Source: Gliomastix tumulicola (taxonomy: Eukaryota > Ascomycota > Sordariomycetes > Hypocreales > Bionectriaceae). Taken from it: 64,000 nucleotides of DNA. The stretch spans positions 186,001 to 250,000 of the forward strand of contig BCHX01000008.1 of assembly GCA_001599755.1 (NCBI GenBank), read 5' to 3'. Below, piece by piece: positions 1-14,493 of this stretch (positions within the stretch are counted from its first letter, which is position 1; each line of letters opens with the position of its first letter). The position numbers were made by a program, and so were the translations under genes. The notes under the pieces are model-generated. The model searched no databases and was not told the origin of the DNA. It worked only from the letters and a program-made list of their open reading frames with translations.

Positions 1-439
1 AGGGTAGTTAGATTAGGGTTTAAATAATACTTTATATTCTTAGAACTCTAGGATATCTTAACTAAGTAAGGTGATAGTTATAGCTAATAAGTTATAAGTA
101 TTAATAAGGCTAAGAGGAACTAGTATTAGTAAAAAATACTTTAACTTAGTATACTTATTAATAAAGAGTATATTTAAGTAAAGTACTTTATTAATAACTA
201 ATAAGCTATTTAATCTACTAGGTAATAACTATAGTATATATATTAAGTAATACTCTTAGTTTACTATATAGTTTATTAAGTAGTTTATACTCTAGTTCAC
301 TTAGTAATTTACTTATTCCTTATAAACTATAGGTATAGGGTAAATTCTTTTTATTAAAATAGAATATCCCTCTATCTATATTTACCTATATAACCTATAT
401 AGCCTATAACCTTATAACTATATTAATTAGGTTATAATA
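1..439 (-). repeat. 3' LTR of the outer element, cut by the window edge
   Basis: It is a direct repeat of 15,213-15,680 and an inverted repeat of 7,105-7,576 and 14,494-14,965. It ends at 439 on TATAATA-type sequence, next to a pyrimidine run (polypurine tract on the minus strand) at about 443-455, as expected at the inner edge of a 3' LTR. The 439 bp seen plus 29 bp missing gives 468 bp, the same as its partner LTR. It is more heavily mutated than the 15,213-15,680 copy. Confidence 0.88.
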
Positions 440-3400
440 TAATTTCTCCCCTTTAAAGGTCTTTATCTTAAGACCTACTTAAATAGTATAATATTTACCT
501 ATAAGTCTTTATTCCCTTAGTTTATATTTCTTATATTTCCCACTAATAAGATATTAGGTTATATTATAAAATTATTTAAGTAGTAGAGCTCTAAAGATTA
601 TTATATTACTACCTCCTTATATATTACTACTAAGGGTTTTAAAGCCTTCCCTTATAGCTATTATATTAAGAAAGAGTTATTAAATTATTTTATTCTTTAA
701 GGTATTAATTAGTATTACTTATACTTTCTCTTAGGCTATTTATATAATTATTCTTATATCTTAATAGTATCTTATAAGTATTTTTCCTTTTTATTTTTTT
801 TTAAGCTAGTACTAATTATTATAGTAAATTAGGTTTAGTTTAAGTTAAAGCACTTAGAGTATAAGGAGGAAAATACTAAGGTATTACTTATTAAAACTAT
901 AGTATAAATTAATTACTTATATAAATAGTAGAGGTTACTTTATATAAAAGGTATAGAGATAATAAAGAAGAATTTATCTTTAATAAATAAGTTAAAAGAG
1001 GAGGAGTAAAAAAAGGTAAAAGAGGAGGCCTAAAAGGAGAAGCTAAAGCAAGTATAATAGTAGGAGTAGGAAGCCCTAGCTTAAATATAGTAAACTTATT
1101 CTATAGAGGTAATTAACTAATTAGCTATTTCTTTTAGTAATACCTTACTAGCTAGATTATTAAGTAATATTACTTAAAGTAACTTTAGTAATATACTTTT
1201 AGTAAATATTAAGCACCCTTTAGGTTCTTAACTAGTTCCTAGGTATTATACTTATTTCTATATTCTTTTTATTTAACTTTATATTTATCTTTATTATTAA
1301 TTCTTTATTTATTTAAAATTACTTCTACTTTAAATACTTTATTATATACTTTAATATATAGGTATAGTTTATTAATTTAAATACCCTCTAGTACTAGTTT
1401 TAAAAGTAAAATATAAAAAATTAGGTGTAGTTATATACTTATAGGTAGTAAGAGTTAATAGTTAACTATTAAAATTTTCTTTTTAATCTTAAAAGGTTTA
1501 AGTTTTTTATAGTTTAATTTATTACTTAATTATATTATTATAATTCCTTATTAAAGTAGGTAAACTATCTTTCCCTTTTTAAAGGTTAATCCCTTTAACC
1601 TTCCTTAGTTATAGTATTTTACTATATATTCTTATATAAGCTTAAGTTATTATTATATCTTATTATATAAGTTAAGTAGTTCTTATACTATAAGGATAGC
1701 TTTCCTTATAAGTAGCCCTTCCCTAGGCTACTTTTACTATAATAGTTTATATTTAAAGTTAACTTTAAATAGTAAAACCTTAGTAGACTCCTATTATACT
1801 AAGTTATATATAAATTAAGCTATTAGTAGGTATTTAACCTAATTATCTTAGTTATAGTTAATATAATACTATAAGTACTACTTAAGCATTTAATTAAATC
1901 TCTCTATTTATCTATTTATTTATAATTATCTTACTATATTAAACTTATAGTTAACTTTAAGTCTTTTTATTAAACTTTACTAAAACTTAAATATAAATAT
2001 TATTCCTTTATTAGAAATAATCTTATCTAGTAGCTTATATTAGCTTACTACTATCTTAATAAACTAGTGTATTAGTACTTCTATATTACTTTCTTCCTAG
2101 TATAAAATAAAGTAAGTATACTTTATAAAGTAATTTATAATAATAAATATATTATTATACTCCTTATTATTATTTAGTTTAAAGGAGTATAGTAGCTTTA
2201 TAATATAATCCTATATAATAGAGGTCTATAGTCCTATTAGGACTAATAATAGTTATAGTTCTCTATAGGGTTTATATTATACTAGCTTAGTAAGGTAATA
2301 TTCCTAATATTATTTTATAATTCCTTTTATATCTTTATTAATTCCTTCCTAATTATAGCTTTATCTAATTTATTTAAGGGTCCTCTAAATCCTAAGGTAT
2401 CCTACTATAGGGTCTTTATAGACTTCCTTAATAAGTTATTTTTATAGCTTTATAGGTACCTATATATAGTTTTCTACTTTACTTTATATTTCTTATACTC
2501 CTAGGAGGCTATTATCTAGTACTAAGGGCAAATAAACTATATAGCTATTATCCTATAAGATATCCTTAAATAATTCTTTATTTTTATATTATTTCACCTA
2601 TACTTTAATTATATTAAGGGTATTAGTAGGTATTATTTATAGCTATTCCTTATTACTTTTATTAATATAGATACTAAGTCTATTATTATTTCTAGTTAAT
2701 AGTATATAAATAATATTAATCTACTTACCTTTTCTAATTATATTAAGCTAAATTTATTAGACCTTACTATTATCTATTTACTTAAAGATTTATCCTTTTA
2801 TAATAATATATTTTATATTATACTTTAGTTTTTAACTTAGTGTATTAGCTCTTTTATTCTTTAATCCTTTTCTATAAATAATCTTATAATTAAACTTAGC
2901 TATTATTTTTATATAGTAAAGTTATTAACTATTAAGTTCCTATATTATTATAAAGTATATAATATTCTTATAATTAATATATACTATTACCTTATACTTA
3001 CTTCCTAGTAGGTAGTATTAATACTCCTTAAAGTATAATATAATTACTAAAAATTCCTTATTATAAATAGGGTAATTTAGCTCTACTCTATATAACTTTT
3101 ATAAGAAGAATATAATAGGTTTAATTCTACCTTAGTTATTTTATTATTTTATTTATCCTATAACTATAAAATTAGAAGTATCTATTTCTAGTTTAATAGA
3201 TTTCTTAGGATTAAATATAATAAGTATAAGTTTTAATATAATATAGTTCTTAATCTTATTAAATACTTACTAGTATATTAGTATTTACCTAAACTCTTAA
3301 TCCTTCTTAGTAGCTTCTATAAGTAGGTTTATAATTTTATTAAAGTCCTTAATAAAGTATTAATAGTAATTTATAAAACTAATAAATACTTAAATTTCTT

Positions 3401-6400
3401 TAATAAACTTAAACTACACTTATTCTTTAACTATAATTACTTTTACTAATTCTATAGTAATTTCACCTAGTTAAATAATATATTTAAGAAATTCTACTTC
3501 CTTTATATAGAAATTACTCTTTTCTAAGTTAATAAGTAGGTTTACCTCTTATAGCTTTATAAAGACCTTATAGATATATTCCTTATATTATTACTTATTT
3601 ATAGAGTAAATAAGGATATTATTAAGGTATATAACTATAAATATATTAAGGTATTCTTATAGTATATTATTAATTATTCTTTAAAATATAGCTAGGGTAT
3701 TAGTAAGCCTAAAAGGTATAACTAAGTACTTAAAAAGTCTAAATTTAGTATAAAATACTATCTTTTATTTATCTTCTTCCTTAATTTAGATAAGGTTATA
3801 TACTCCCTTAAGGTTAAGTATAGTGAAGATATTACTATTAGTAAGCCTATTCTTAAGCTTATTTATAAGTAGTAGTAGTATTTTATCTTTCTTTATAATA
3901 GTATTTAATAGTTAATAATTAATATATAACCTAAGCTTTCTATTTTTCTTTAATATAAATATAATAAGGTAGCCTACTAATAATATTAAGTATTAAATAT
4001 ATCCTTTTTATAGTATTTTATTAAGGTACTCTCTTAAAGTCTTAAGCTATAGCTAGTTAAGTGAGTATATCTTACTAAATAAAGGGTTTTTACTATTTAT
4101 AATTTTAATCTTATAGTCTTATTCTATATATTCTAGGAGTTTTATCTTAAGTTTATTTATAAATAGCTTCTTATAGATATAGTACTATAGTAAAATATAT
4201 TTTATTTTATCTATAAGGGCTTCTTATTTCTCCTATAGCTTCTTTTCTATATATAGCTTTACACCTTAGAAGTAGTACTATATTTAGTTAAGTACTTACT
4301 TCTTAATTTATTATTCTTATTATAGAGTAAATTTATAATTAAGGTGTATTACTATCTAGATTATTACTATATTTTATTCCTATTTATTAAGTACTCTTCT
4401 AGTCCTTTTATTAAGGTCTACTACCTAAGTAGATTTATTATAAAATTTTATCTTCTCTAAATATTATTAGTTTAAAAGCTTTAATATATCTTACTATACT
4501 AAATAGCTATTATTTTAATTAACTATAAGGTTATTTATCTATAACTATTTAAATCTTAATACTATATCTTCTTTATCTAAGTTAAGAATATTAAACTAAA
4601 TAGATATCTCTTAGCTAGCTATAGTGTAAGGGAGGTAATTAGTCTTCTTATTTACTACTAGCTTTAGTTTTCTATATTTAAGCTTAAGTAAAGTATTAAG
4701 TATCTTAGGCTTCTCCTTCTTATACTATAGTAGCTAATATAAGTATATTAACTTAAGTGAAATAATATTATAGGTAGCTCTATTATTTAATAGTACTTTA
4801 AAGCTTTATCTTTATATTTAAACTTCTAAAGTAATACTTATTAGTCTCCTTAGGTCTTTCTATTTACCTTATAGAGCTTTTAGGTTTATTTAAGGGGTTT
4901 ATTAGTCTATAGCCTATATTATATTTAATATATTTAGTTTTTTACCTAATTATTATTCTAATAGTAAATAGGAATATTATTAATAATATAGTATACCTCT
5001 CCTTATATAGGGTATTATCTATATTTATTATAGTAGTTTCTTATAATATATTAGTATTAAATAAGGTTATTTAAAGTCCCTTTAAGCTTAGTATTAAAGT
5101 TAAACCCTTAGTTTTTTATATAGTATAAATCCCTATAAATATTAATAGGGTTTTTATTTAATTTATATTCTTTATAAGAGTAGTACTTACTAAAGATATT
5201 TATAATAGTAGTTTTCCTTATAGGTTCCTCTACTAGTAGTTCTTCCTTTTACTACTATTATTTCTAATATTACTTCTTATTATATTATTATTAGTATATA
5301 AGTCTTTATATATATTATTCTACTTTCTACTTTTACTATTTATATTATTTATTAACCTTCTATTATTAGTAAACCTTATAGTACTTATCCTAGTAATTAT
5401 TAAAGGTATTAAAGTCCTAATAACTCTTAGATCCTATAAATTAAATTATTACTTCTTTATATTAAACTTATTATATTTTATAGGCTTTTATCTTATATAC
5501 CTAGTAAGGTTTAATAATAGGGTTAAGTTTATTATATATAGGGTATATTCTATTAATAGCCTTTTATTTTATATATTCCTTATAGGTATATATATAATAT
5601 AAGATCTATAAAATCTAATTATATAATTAGTACTTTAATCTAAGAAGTAAGTAATCCCCTTCCTTAATTTATAGGTTTATAACTCCTTAAAGGTAAGTAT
5701 TATATAGTATTTCTATAGGGAATTAAAGGAACTTTTAGTATTTATTAGGGAATAGACTAATCTTATTACTATTTAGTTTTAGTTCCTAATTAACTAGCTC
5801 TCCTTTATTAAATTCCTCTATATTATATATACTTTTATTATAGGGGTTATTATTCTTAAGGTAGACTATATTATTTAAGTTATATTATATTATACTAAAT
5901 CTCCTTAATTAAGTATTAAATTTATCTAATATATAAATATAATAATTATCTTCCTAGTATACTTCCTATAAGGCTAATTTATATACTTTATTCTTTAATA
6001 TTTCTCTTATAATATTAAACTTCTTTTCTACTTTTTATTTAATTTACTTCTATATTTATAGAGCTTAGTTTTATTTTAGTAAGTAGTAAATATTTACCTT
6101 ATACCCTTACTTACTATAGTTATAGTAAGTAATAGGTTAATACCCTTAATTATTATTTATCTTCTATTATAGTATATTTAGTTCTATAGGACTAGCTCTT
6201 ATAGTAGCTCTAAATATAGTACTATTTAGGTTCTACTTCTAGTTATTAGGGTTTTAGTTACCCTAGTTATATTATTACTATTTAAGATAGCCCTAGTTAA
6301 ATTTATATAGTAAAGTATAATATTCCTAATAACTACTTTACTTTCTCTTTATATATTAAGTATACTATTAGTTATTAATTTTAATAACTAGCTTAATTTA

Positions 6401-7099
6401 TTTATTAAAGTTTATTAAAAGTTATTATTTATAAGTAAGTTTATCTTTAACCTTATCTTTAAGTTTATTATATATAATACTAATAAAGTAAGAATTATCC
6501 TAATTAAGATATATTATAAGAATTTATCCTTTAGTAATATAGTTTAAAGTAGCTTTAATTTATTATAGCTAGTTTAACTTCTAGTAAGTTTTTTCTTTTT
6601 TATTAATAATACTATAAAGTTAAGTAAGTATATACTTAAATATATTAAAACTTCTATATAATTTAAGTATAGTATTATTAGCTTAGTCTTTAATATATTT
6701 ATTTATTTAGGGTTAAAACTATTATAGTAGCTTCCCCTTAAGGTAGCTAAGTATAAACTTAATCTTATAAGTATTACTAGTAAATAATATAAAGTAGTAT
6801 TTAAAGTATATCTTTAGCTTAGTAATAAAGAAGTAAAGTTCCTTAAAGCTTTTATTATATAACTCTAGAGCTATAGGTTTAAGGATCTCTCTAGTCTCCT
6901 TACTTCCTTAGGTAATATATATAGTACTATATACTTCTTTAAGTTATAATTAGTATTATCTAGTATTATAATTCACTTTATCCTAGAGTTTACTAAGGAC
7001 TTATTTAAAGTATTTATATAAAGTTTAAAGTTTATACTCCTTCTACTTATTAGTAGCTTTAAGCTACTCCTAGAGTATATAAAGTAAGTTACTAAATAA

Positions 7100-7104
7100 G
7101 TATA
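7100..7104. repeat. Target-site duplication GTATA, left copy
   Basis: GTATA lies directly before the inner 5' LTR and again at 14,966-14,970 directly after the 3' LTR. Removing the inner element plus one GTATA restores a continuous outer-element sequence that matches the inner copy near 7,810. This is a normal 5-bp integrase duplication. Confidence 0.85.
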
Positions 7105-7576
7105 TATTATAACCCAACTAACATGGTCGCAGGATCATGGACCACGTGGGTTAAGCAGATACTATAGATGGTAGGATGTTCTAGTTCTAGCGGAAGGAAC
7201 TTACCCTATACCTATAGTTTATAAGGAATAAGTAAACTATTAAGTGAACTAAAAAGTAAATCACTTAGTGAACCATATAGTGAACTAGGAATACCACCTA
7301 GTATATATATATTATAGTTATTACTTAAATAGATTAGATAGCTTACTAGTTATTAATAAAGTACTTTACTTAAATACACCTTTTTACTAATAAGTATACT
7401 AAGCTAAAGCATCCTTTACTAATACTAATTCCTCTTAGCCTTACTAATACTTATAACTTACTAGCTATAACTACTATCTTACTTAGTTAAAATATCCTAG
7501 AGTTCTAAGAATATAGAATATTATTTAAACCCTAATTTAACTACTCTACACTAAATAAATCACCCTATTTATTATA
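7105..7576 (+). repeat. 5' LTR of the inner element
   Basis: It spans 472 bp, equal in length to the 3' LTR at 14,494-14,965. Its ends read TA...TA, which would be the canonical TG...CA after C-to-T changes on both strands. The first 50 bp are less mutated than the same part of the 3' LTR (for example CATGGTCGCAGGATCATGG versus a T/A-shifted form). Confidence 0.9.
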
Positions 7577-8807
7577 TATTAATAGCTCTTATTTAGACCC
7601 TACTATATTAAAGACTAAGTAATATAAAAATACTATATCTACTACTAGAAGTTCTAATACTAGTAGGTCACCTACTATTCCTAGTATTAACCCTAAGTAA
7701 GTGGATACCTATATAATTACTCCACCCACTAATAATAATAGTAATAACTCTAATAATAAAGAAACTAAGTAACTTTACTAGGATCTCTAAATACTCTAAT
7801 AGTAGAGTAATAATAATATATACCTATTTAATAACTTACTTTATATACTTTAAGAGTAACTTAAAGCTACTAATAGATAGAAGAAGTATAAACTTTAAAC
7901 CCTATATAAATATTTTAAATAAGTCCTTAGTAAACTCTAGGATAAAGTAAATTATAATACTAAATAGTACTAATTATAACTTAAAGAAGTATATAGTACT
8001 ATATATACTACTTAAGGGAGTAAGGAGACTAGAGAGATCCTTAAACCTATAGCTCTAGAGTTATATAATAGGAGCCCTAAGGAGCTTTACTTCTTTATTA
8101 TTAAGCTAAAGATACACTTTAAGTACTACCCTATACTATTTACTAGTAATACCTATAAGGTTAAGTTTACACTTAGCTACCTTAAGGGGAAACTACTATA
8201 ATAGTTCTAGCCCTAGATAGATAAATATATTAAAGATTAAGCTAATAATACTACACTTAAACTATATAGAAGTTTTAATATATTTAAGTATATATTTACT
8301 TAACTCTATAGTATTATTAATAAAAAAGAAAAAGCTTACTAGAAGTTAAACTAGCTATAATAAATTAAAGCTACTTTAAACTATATTACTAAAGGATAAG
8401 TCCTTATAATATATCTTAACTAGGATAATTCTTACTTTATTAGTATTATATATAATAGACTTAAGGATAAGGTTAAGGATAAGCTTACTTATAAATAATA
8501 ACTTCTAATAGATTTTAATAAATAAGCTAAGCTAGTTATTAAGATTAATAACTAATAGTACACTTAATATATAAAGAGAAAATAAAGCAATTACTAGGAG
8601 CACTACACTTTACTATATAAATTTAACTAAGGTTATCCTAGATATTAATAATAGAATAACTAATATAACTAGGGTAACTAAAACCCTAATAACTAGAAGT
8701 AGAACCTAAATAGTACTATATTTAAGGCTACTATAGGAGCTAGTCCTATAAAACTAAATACACTATAATAGAAGGTAAATAATAATTAAGAATATTAACC
8801 TATCACC

Positions 8808-8849
8808 TACTATAACTATAGTAAGCAAGGGTATAAGGTAAATATCTAC
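8808..8849 (+). pseudogene. Decayed gag zinc knuckle (CCHC) of the inner element
   Basis: In frame the residues are Y-Y-N-Y-S-K-Q-G-Y-K-V-N-I-Y. The spacing is exactly C-X2-C-X4-H-X4-C, but all four metal ligands read Tyr. TGY to TAY and CAY to TAY are single G-to-A or C-to-T changes, so this motif shows RIP-type damage clearly. Confidence 0.75.
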
Positions 8850-11800
8850 TACTTACTAAAATAAGATTAAACCCTATAAGTATAAAAGTAAATTAAATAG
8901 AAGATAGAAAAGAAGTTTAATACTATAAGAGAGATACTAAGGGATAAAGTATATAAGTTAGCCTTATAGGAGGTATACTAGGAAGATAATTACTATATCT
9001 ATATATTAAATAAACTTAACACTTAACTAAGGAGGTTTAATATAGTATAATATAACTTAGGTGATATAGCCTACCTTAAGAATAATAACCCCTATAATAG
9101 AAGTATATATAATATAGAAGAATTTAATAAAAGAGAGCTAGCTAATTAGGAGCTAGGACTAAATAGTAATAAGATTAACCTATTCTCTAATAGGCACTAA
9201 AAGTTCCTTTAATTCCCTATAGAAATACTATATAATACTTACCTTTAAGGAGTTATAAACCTATAATTTAAAGAAAGGGATTACCTACTTCTTAAACTAG
9301 AGTACTAATTATATAACTAAATTTCATAGATCTCATGCTATATATATACCTATAAGAAATATATAGAATAAAAAGCTACTAATAGGATATACCCTATATA
9401 TAATAAACCTAACCCTATTATTAAACCTTACTAGATATATAAGATAGAAGCCTATAAGATATAATAAGTTTAATATAGAGAGGTAATAATCTAGTTTATA
9501 GGATCTAAGGGTTATTAGAATTTTAGTACCCTTAATAATTACTAAGATAAGTACTATAAGGTCTACTAATAATAGAAGGTTAATAAGTAGTATAAATTAT
9601 AAAAATAAAAAGTGGAATAATATATATAGAGATTTATATACTAATAATAGTAAGATAAGAAGTAATATTAGAAATAATAGTAGTAGAAGGAAGAACTACT
9701 AGTAGAGGAACCTATAAGGAAAACCACTACTAAGAATATCTTTAGTAAGTGCTACCCTTATAAAGAATATAGACTAAATAAAGACCCTAATAATATTTAT
9801 AGGGATTTATACTATATAGAGAACTAAGGGTTTAACTTTAATACTAAGCTTAGAGGGACCCTAGATAACCTTATTTAATACTAATATATTATAAGGAACT
9901 ACTATAATAAATATAGATAACACCCTATATAAGGAGAGGTATACTATACTATTAATAATATTCCTATTCACTACTAGAATAATAATTAGGTAAAAAACTA
10001 GATATATTAGATATAATATAGGCTATAGACTAATAAACCCTTTAAATAAACCTAAGAGCTCTATAAAGTGAATAGAAAAACCTAAGGAGACTAATAAGTA
10101 TTACTTTAGAAGTTTAAATATAGGGATAAAGCTTTAAGGTATTATTAAATAGTAGAGTTACCTATAATATTATTTCACCTAAGTTAATATACTTATATTA
10201 GCTACTATAGTATAAGAAGGAGGAGCCTAAGATACTTAGCACCCTACTTAAGCCTAAATATAGAAAGCTTAAGCTAATAGTGAATAAGGAGACTAATTAC
10301 CTCTCTTATATTATAGCTAGCTAGGAGATACCTATTTAGTTTAATATCCTTAACTTAGATAAAGAAGATATAATACTAGAATTTAAATAATTATAGATAA
10401 ATAACCCTATAGTTAATTAAAGTAATAGCTATCTAGTGTAGTGGGATATATTAAAGTTTCTAGACTAATAATATCTAAAGAAGATGAAATTTTATAATAG
10501 ATTTACCTAGGTAGTAGACCTTAATAGGAGGATTAGAAGAGCACTTAATAAATAGGAATAAGATATAGTAATAACCTAGATGGTGATGTACCTTAATTAT
10601 AAACTTACTTTATAATAAGAATAATAAATTAAGAAGTAAATACTTAGCTAAATAAAGTACTACTTCTAAGGTATAAAGCTATATATAGAAAAGAAGTTAT
10701 AGGAAAAATAAGAGGCCCCTATAGATAAGATAGAATATATTCTATTATAGTACTATATCTATGAAAAACTATTTATAGATAAACTTAAAATAGGACTCCT
10801 AGGATATACTAAGTGGGACTATAAGATTAAGATTATAAATAGTAAGAACCCTTTATTTAGTAAGATATACCTACTTAACTAACTATAACTTAAGACTTTA
10901 AGAGAGTACCTTAATAAAATACTATAAAAAGGATATATTTAATACTTAATATTATTAGTAGGCTACCCTATTATATTTATACTAAAGAAGAATAAGAAGC
11001 TTAGGCTATATATTAACTACTAAATACTAAATACTATTATAAGAAAAGATAAAATACTACTACTACTTATAAATAAGCTTAAAGATAGGCTTATTAGTAG
11101 TAATATCTTTACTATACTTAACCTCAAGGGAGTATATAACCTTATTTAAATTAAGGAAGGAGATAAGTGGAAAATAGTATTTTATACTAAATTTAGACTT
11201 TTTAAATACTTAGTTATACCTTTTAGGCTTATTAATACCCCAGCTATATTTTAGAGAATAATTAATAATATACTATAAGAGTACCTTAATATATTTATAG
11301 TTATATACCTTAATAATATCCTTATCTACTCTAAGAATAAGTAGTAATATAAGGAATACATCTATAAGGTCCTCATAAAGCTATAAGAGGTAAATCTACT
11401 TATTAACCTAGAAAAAAGCAATTTCTATACTAAGGAAGTGGAATTTCTTAGATATATTATTTAACTAGGTAAGATTATTATAGAACTAGTAAAAGTAGCT
11501 ATAGTTAAGGAATAGGTGTAGCCTAAGTCTATTAAAGAAATTTAAGTGTTTATTAGCTTTATAAACTACTACTAATACTTTATTAAGGACTTTAGTAAAA
11601 TTATAAACTTACTTATAGAAGCCACCAAGAAGAATTAGGAGTTTAAATAGATACTAGTATACTAGTAAGTATTTAATAAAATTAAGAACTATATTATATT
11701 AGAACCTATATTTATTATATTTAATCCTAAGAAACTTATTAAACTAAAAATAAATACTTTTAATTTTATAGTTATAGGGTAAATAGAATAATAAAATAAC

Positions 11801-13606
11801 TAAGGTAGAATTAGACCTATTATATTCTTCTTATAAAAGTTACATAGAGTAGAACTAAACTACCTTATCTATAATAAAGAATTTTTAGTAATTATACTAT
11901 ACTTTAAGGAGTATTAATACTACCTACTAGGGAGTAAGTATAAGGTGATGGTGTATATTAACTATAAGAATATTATACACTTTATAATAATATAGAAACT
12001 TAATAGTTAATAACTTCACTATATAGAAATAATAGCTAAATTTAACTATAAGATTATCTATAGAAAAGGATTAGAAAATAGAAGAGCTAATATATTAAGC
12101 TAAAAACTAGAATATAATATAGGATATATTATTACAAGAGAATAAGTCTTTAAGCAGACATATAATAGTAAAGTCTAGTAGATCTAGCTTAATGTAATTA
12201 GAAGAGGTAGGTAGATTAACACCACCTACACACCACTAACTAGAAATAATAATAGACCTAGCATCTACATTAATAAGAGTAATAAGGAATAACTATAAAT
12301 AACACCTATTAGTGCCCTTAATATAATTAAAGCATAGGTAGAGTAATATAAGAATAAAGAATTACCTAAGGATATCTTATAGGATAATAGCTATATAGTC
12401 TATATACCCTTAATACTAGATAATAGCCTCCTAGGAGCATAAGAAATATAGAGTAAAGTAGAAAACTATATATAAGTACCTATAGAGCTATAAGAATAAC
12501 TTATTAAGGAAGTCTATAAGGACCCTATAGTAGAACACCCTAGGATTTAAAGGACCCTTAAATAAGTTAAATAAAGCTATAATTAGGAAGGAATTAATAA
12601 AAATATAGATAAAACCATAAGATAGTGTTAGAAGTATCACCTTACTAAGCTAGTATAATATAAACCCTATAAAGAACTATAACTACTACTAGTCCTAATA
12701 GGACTATAGACCTCCATTATATAGAATTATATTATAAAGCTACTATACTCCTTTAAACTAAATAATAATAAAAAGTATAATAATATATTTATTATTATAA
12801 ACTACTTCATGAAGTATACTTACTTTATTTTATATTAGAAAGAAAGTAATATAGAAGTACTAGTACACTAGTTTATTAAGATAGTGGTAAGCTAATATAA
12901 GCTACTAAATAAAATTATCTCTAATAAAGAAATAATATTTATATCTAAGTTTTAGTAAAGCTTAATAGGAAGACTTAAAGTTAACTATAAGCTTAGTATA
13001 ATAAGATAGCTATAAATAGATAGATAAATAGAAAGACTTAACTAGATACTTAAGTAGTACCTATAGTATTATATTAACTATAACTAGGATAACTAGGTTA
13101 AATACCTACTAATAGCCTAGTTTATATATAACTTAGTACTATAAAAGTCCACTAAGGTCTTACTATTTAAGGCTAACTATAGATATAAACTATTATAGTG
13201 AAAGCAGCCTAGGGAAGGGCCACTTATAGATAAAGCTATCCTTATAGTATAAGAACTACTTAACCTATATAATAAAATAAGAAAATAACTTAAGTTTATA
13301 TAAAGATATATAGTAAAATATTATAATTAAGGAAGGTTAAAGGGATTAACCTTTAAAGAGGGAGAGATAGTCTACCTACTTTAATAAGGAATTATAATAA
13401 TATAACTAAGTAATAAATTAGATTATAAAAAACTTAGGCTATTTAAAGTTAAGAAGGAAATTTTAATATTTAACTACTAACTCTTACTACCTATAAATAT
13501 ATAGATACACCTAATTTTTTATATTTCACTTTTAGAACTAGTGCTTAAAGGTATAAAGATTAATAAACTACACCTATATATTAAAGTGTATAATAAAGTA
13601 TTTAAA

Positions 13607-13717
13607 GTAGAAGTAATCTTAAATAAATAAAGAATTAATAATAAAGATAAGTATAAGGTTAAATAAAAAAGATATAGAAGTAAATATAACACCTAGGAGC
13701 TAGTTAGGAACCTAAAG
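13607..13717 (+). pseudogene. Decayed chromodomain at the end of the inner element's integrase
   Basis: The frame reads V-E-V-I-L-N-K-stop-R, then K-Y-K-V-K-stop-K, then N-T-stop-E-L-V-R-N-L-K. The pattern fits a chromodomain (KYLVKWKGY and NTWEP boxes), with stops (TAA or TAG) at the places where Trp is conserved. An integrase-tail segment resembling the HVSLLEP motif lies just upstream at about 13,508-13,550. A chromodomain would have directed insertion to heterochromatin. Confidence 0.72.
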
Positions 13718-14493
13718 GGTACTTAGTATCTACTAATAGTGTACTACTAAAGTCACCCTAAGTAATATTACCTAATAACTTAGCTAGTAAAGTATTACTA
13801 AAAGAAATAGCTGATTAATTAATTACCTCTATAGAGCAAGCCTATTACATCTAGGCTAGAGCTTCCTACTCTTGCTACTATACCTACTCTAGCTCCTCCT
13901 TTTAGGCCTTTTCTTTTATCTTTTTCTACTCTTCCTCTTTTAACTCCTCTATTAAGGATAGATTCTTCTTCACTATCTTTACACTTTTTATGTAAAGTAA
14001 CTTCTACTACTTGCATAAATAACTAATTCATACTATGGTTTTAACTAGTAATACTTTAGTATTTTCCTCCTTACGCTTTAAGTGCCCTAGCTTAAACTAG
14101 ACCTAATTCACTATAATAGTTAGCACTAGCTAAAAGATAATAGGAAAAAGCACTTATAAAATACTATTAGGATGTGAGAATAATTATAAGAGTAACCTAA
14201 GAGGAAGTATAAATAATACTAATTAATACCCTAAAGAATAAAATAATTTAATAACCCTCTTTTAATATAATAGCTATAGGGGAAAGCCTTAAAACCCTCA
14301 GTAGTAATATATAAGGAGGTGGTAATATAATAATCTTTAGAGCTCCACTATCTAGATAATTTTATGACATAACCTAATATCTTATTAGTAGGAAAAAGCA
14401 AGGAATATAAAATAAAGATAATAAGGACTTATAAGTAGATGTCACACTACTTAAGTAGGTCTTAGAATAAAGACCTTTAAAGGGGAGAGATTA

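Larger units (their letters stand above)
1..7104 (-). mobile_element. Outer Ty3/Gypsy LTR retrotransposon, left part (3' LTR and most of the interior), RIP-degraded
   Basis: This stretch is a reverse-complement copy, end to end, of the plus-strand element at 7,105-14,965. Read on the minus strand it runs from gag remnants (about 7,000-5,900) through pol to the 3' LTR at 1-439. The reverse transcriptase box is recognisable at about 3,611-3,631 and a chromodomain remnant at about 1,222-1,330. No ORF survives: the DNA is almost entirely A+T with very high TpA and stops in every frame, as RIP would leave it. The copy stops at 7,104 where the inner element is inserted, and resumes at 14,971. The first 29 bp of its left LTR lie outside the window, judged by alignment with the other LTRs. 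Total length is about 7.84 kb, close to the inner copy (7,861 bp). Confidence 0.9.

Noticed and set aside
7577..7600. Primer-binding site for a specific tRNA after the inner 5' LTR
   Set aside because: A site should be here, but RIP changes prevent matching it to a particular tRNA with confidence.
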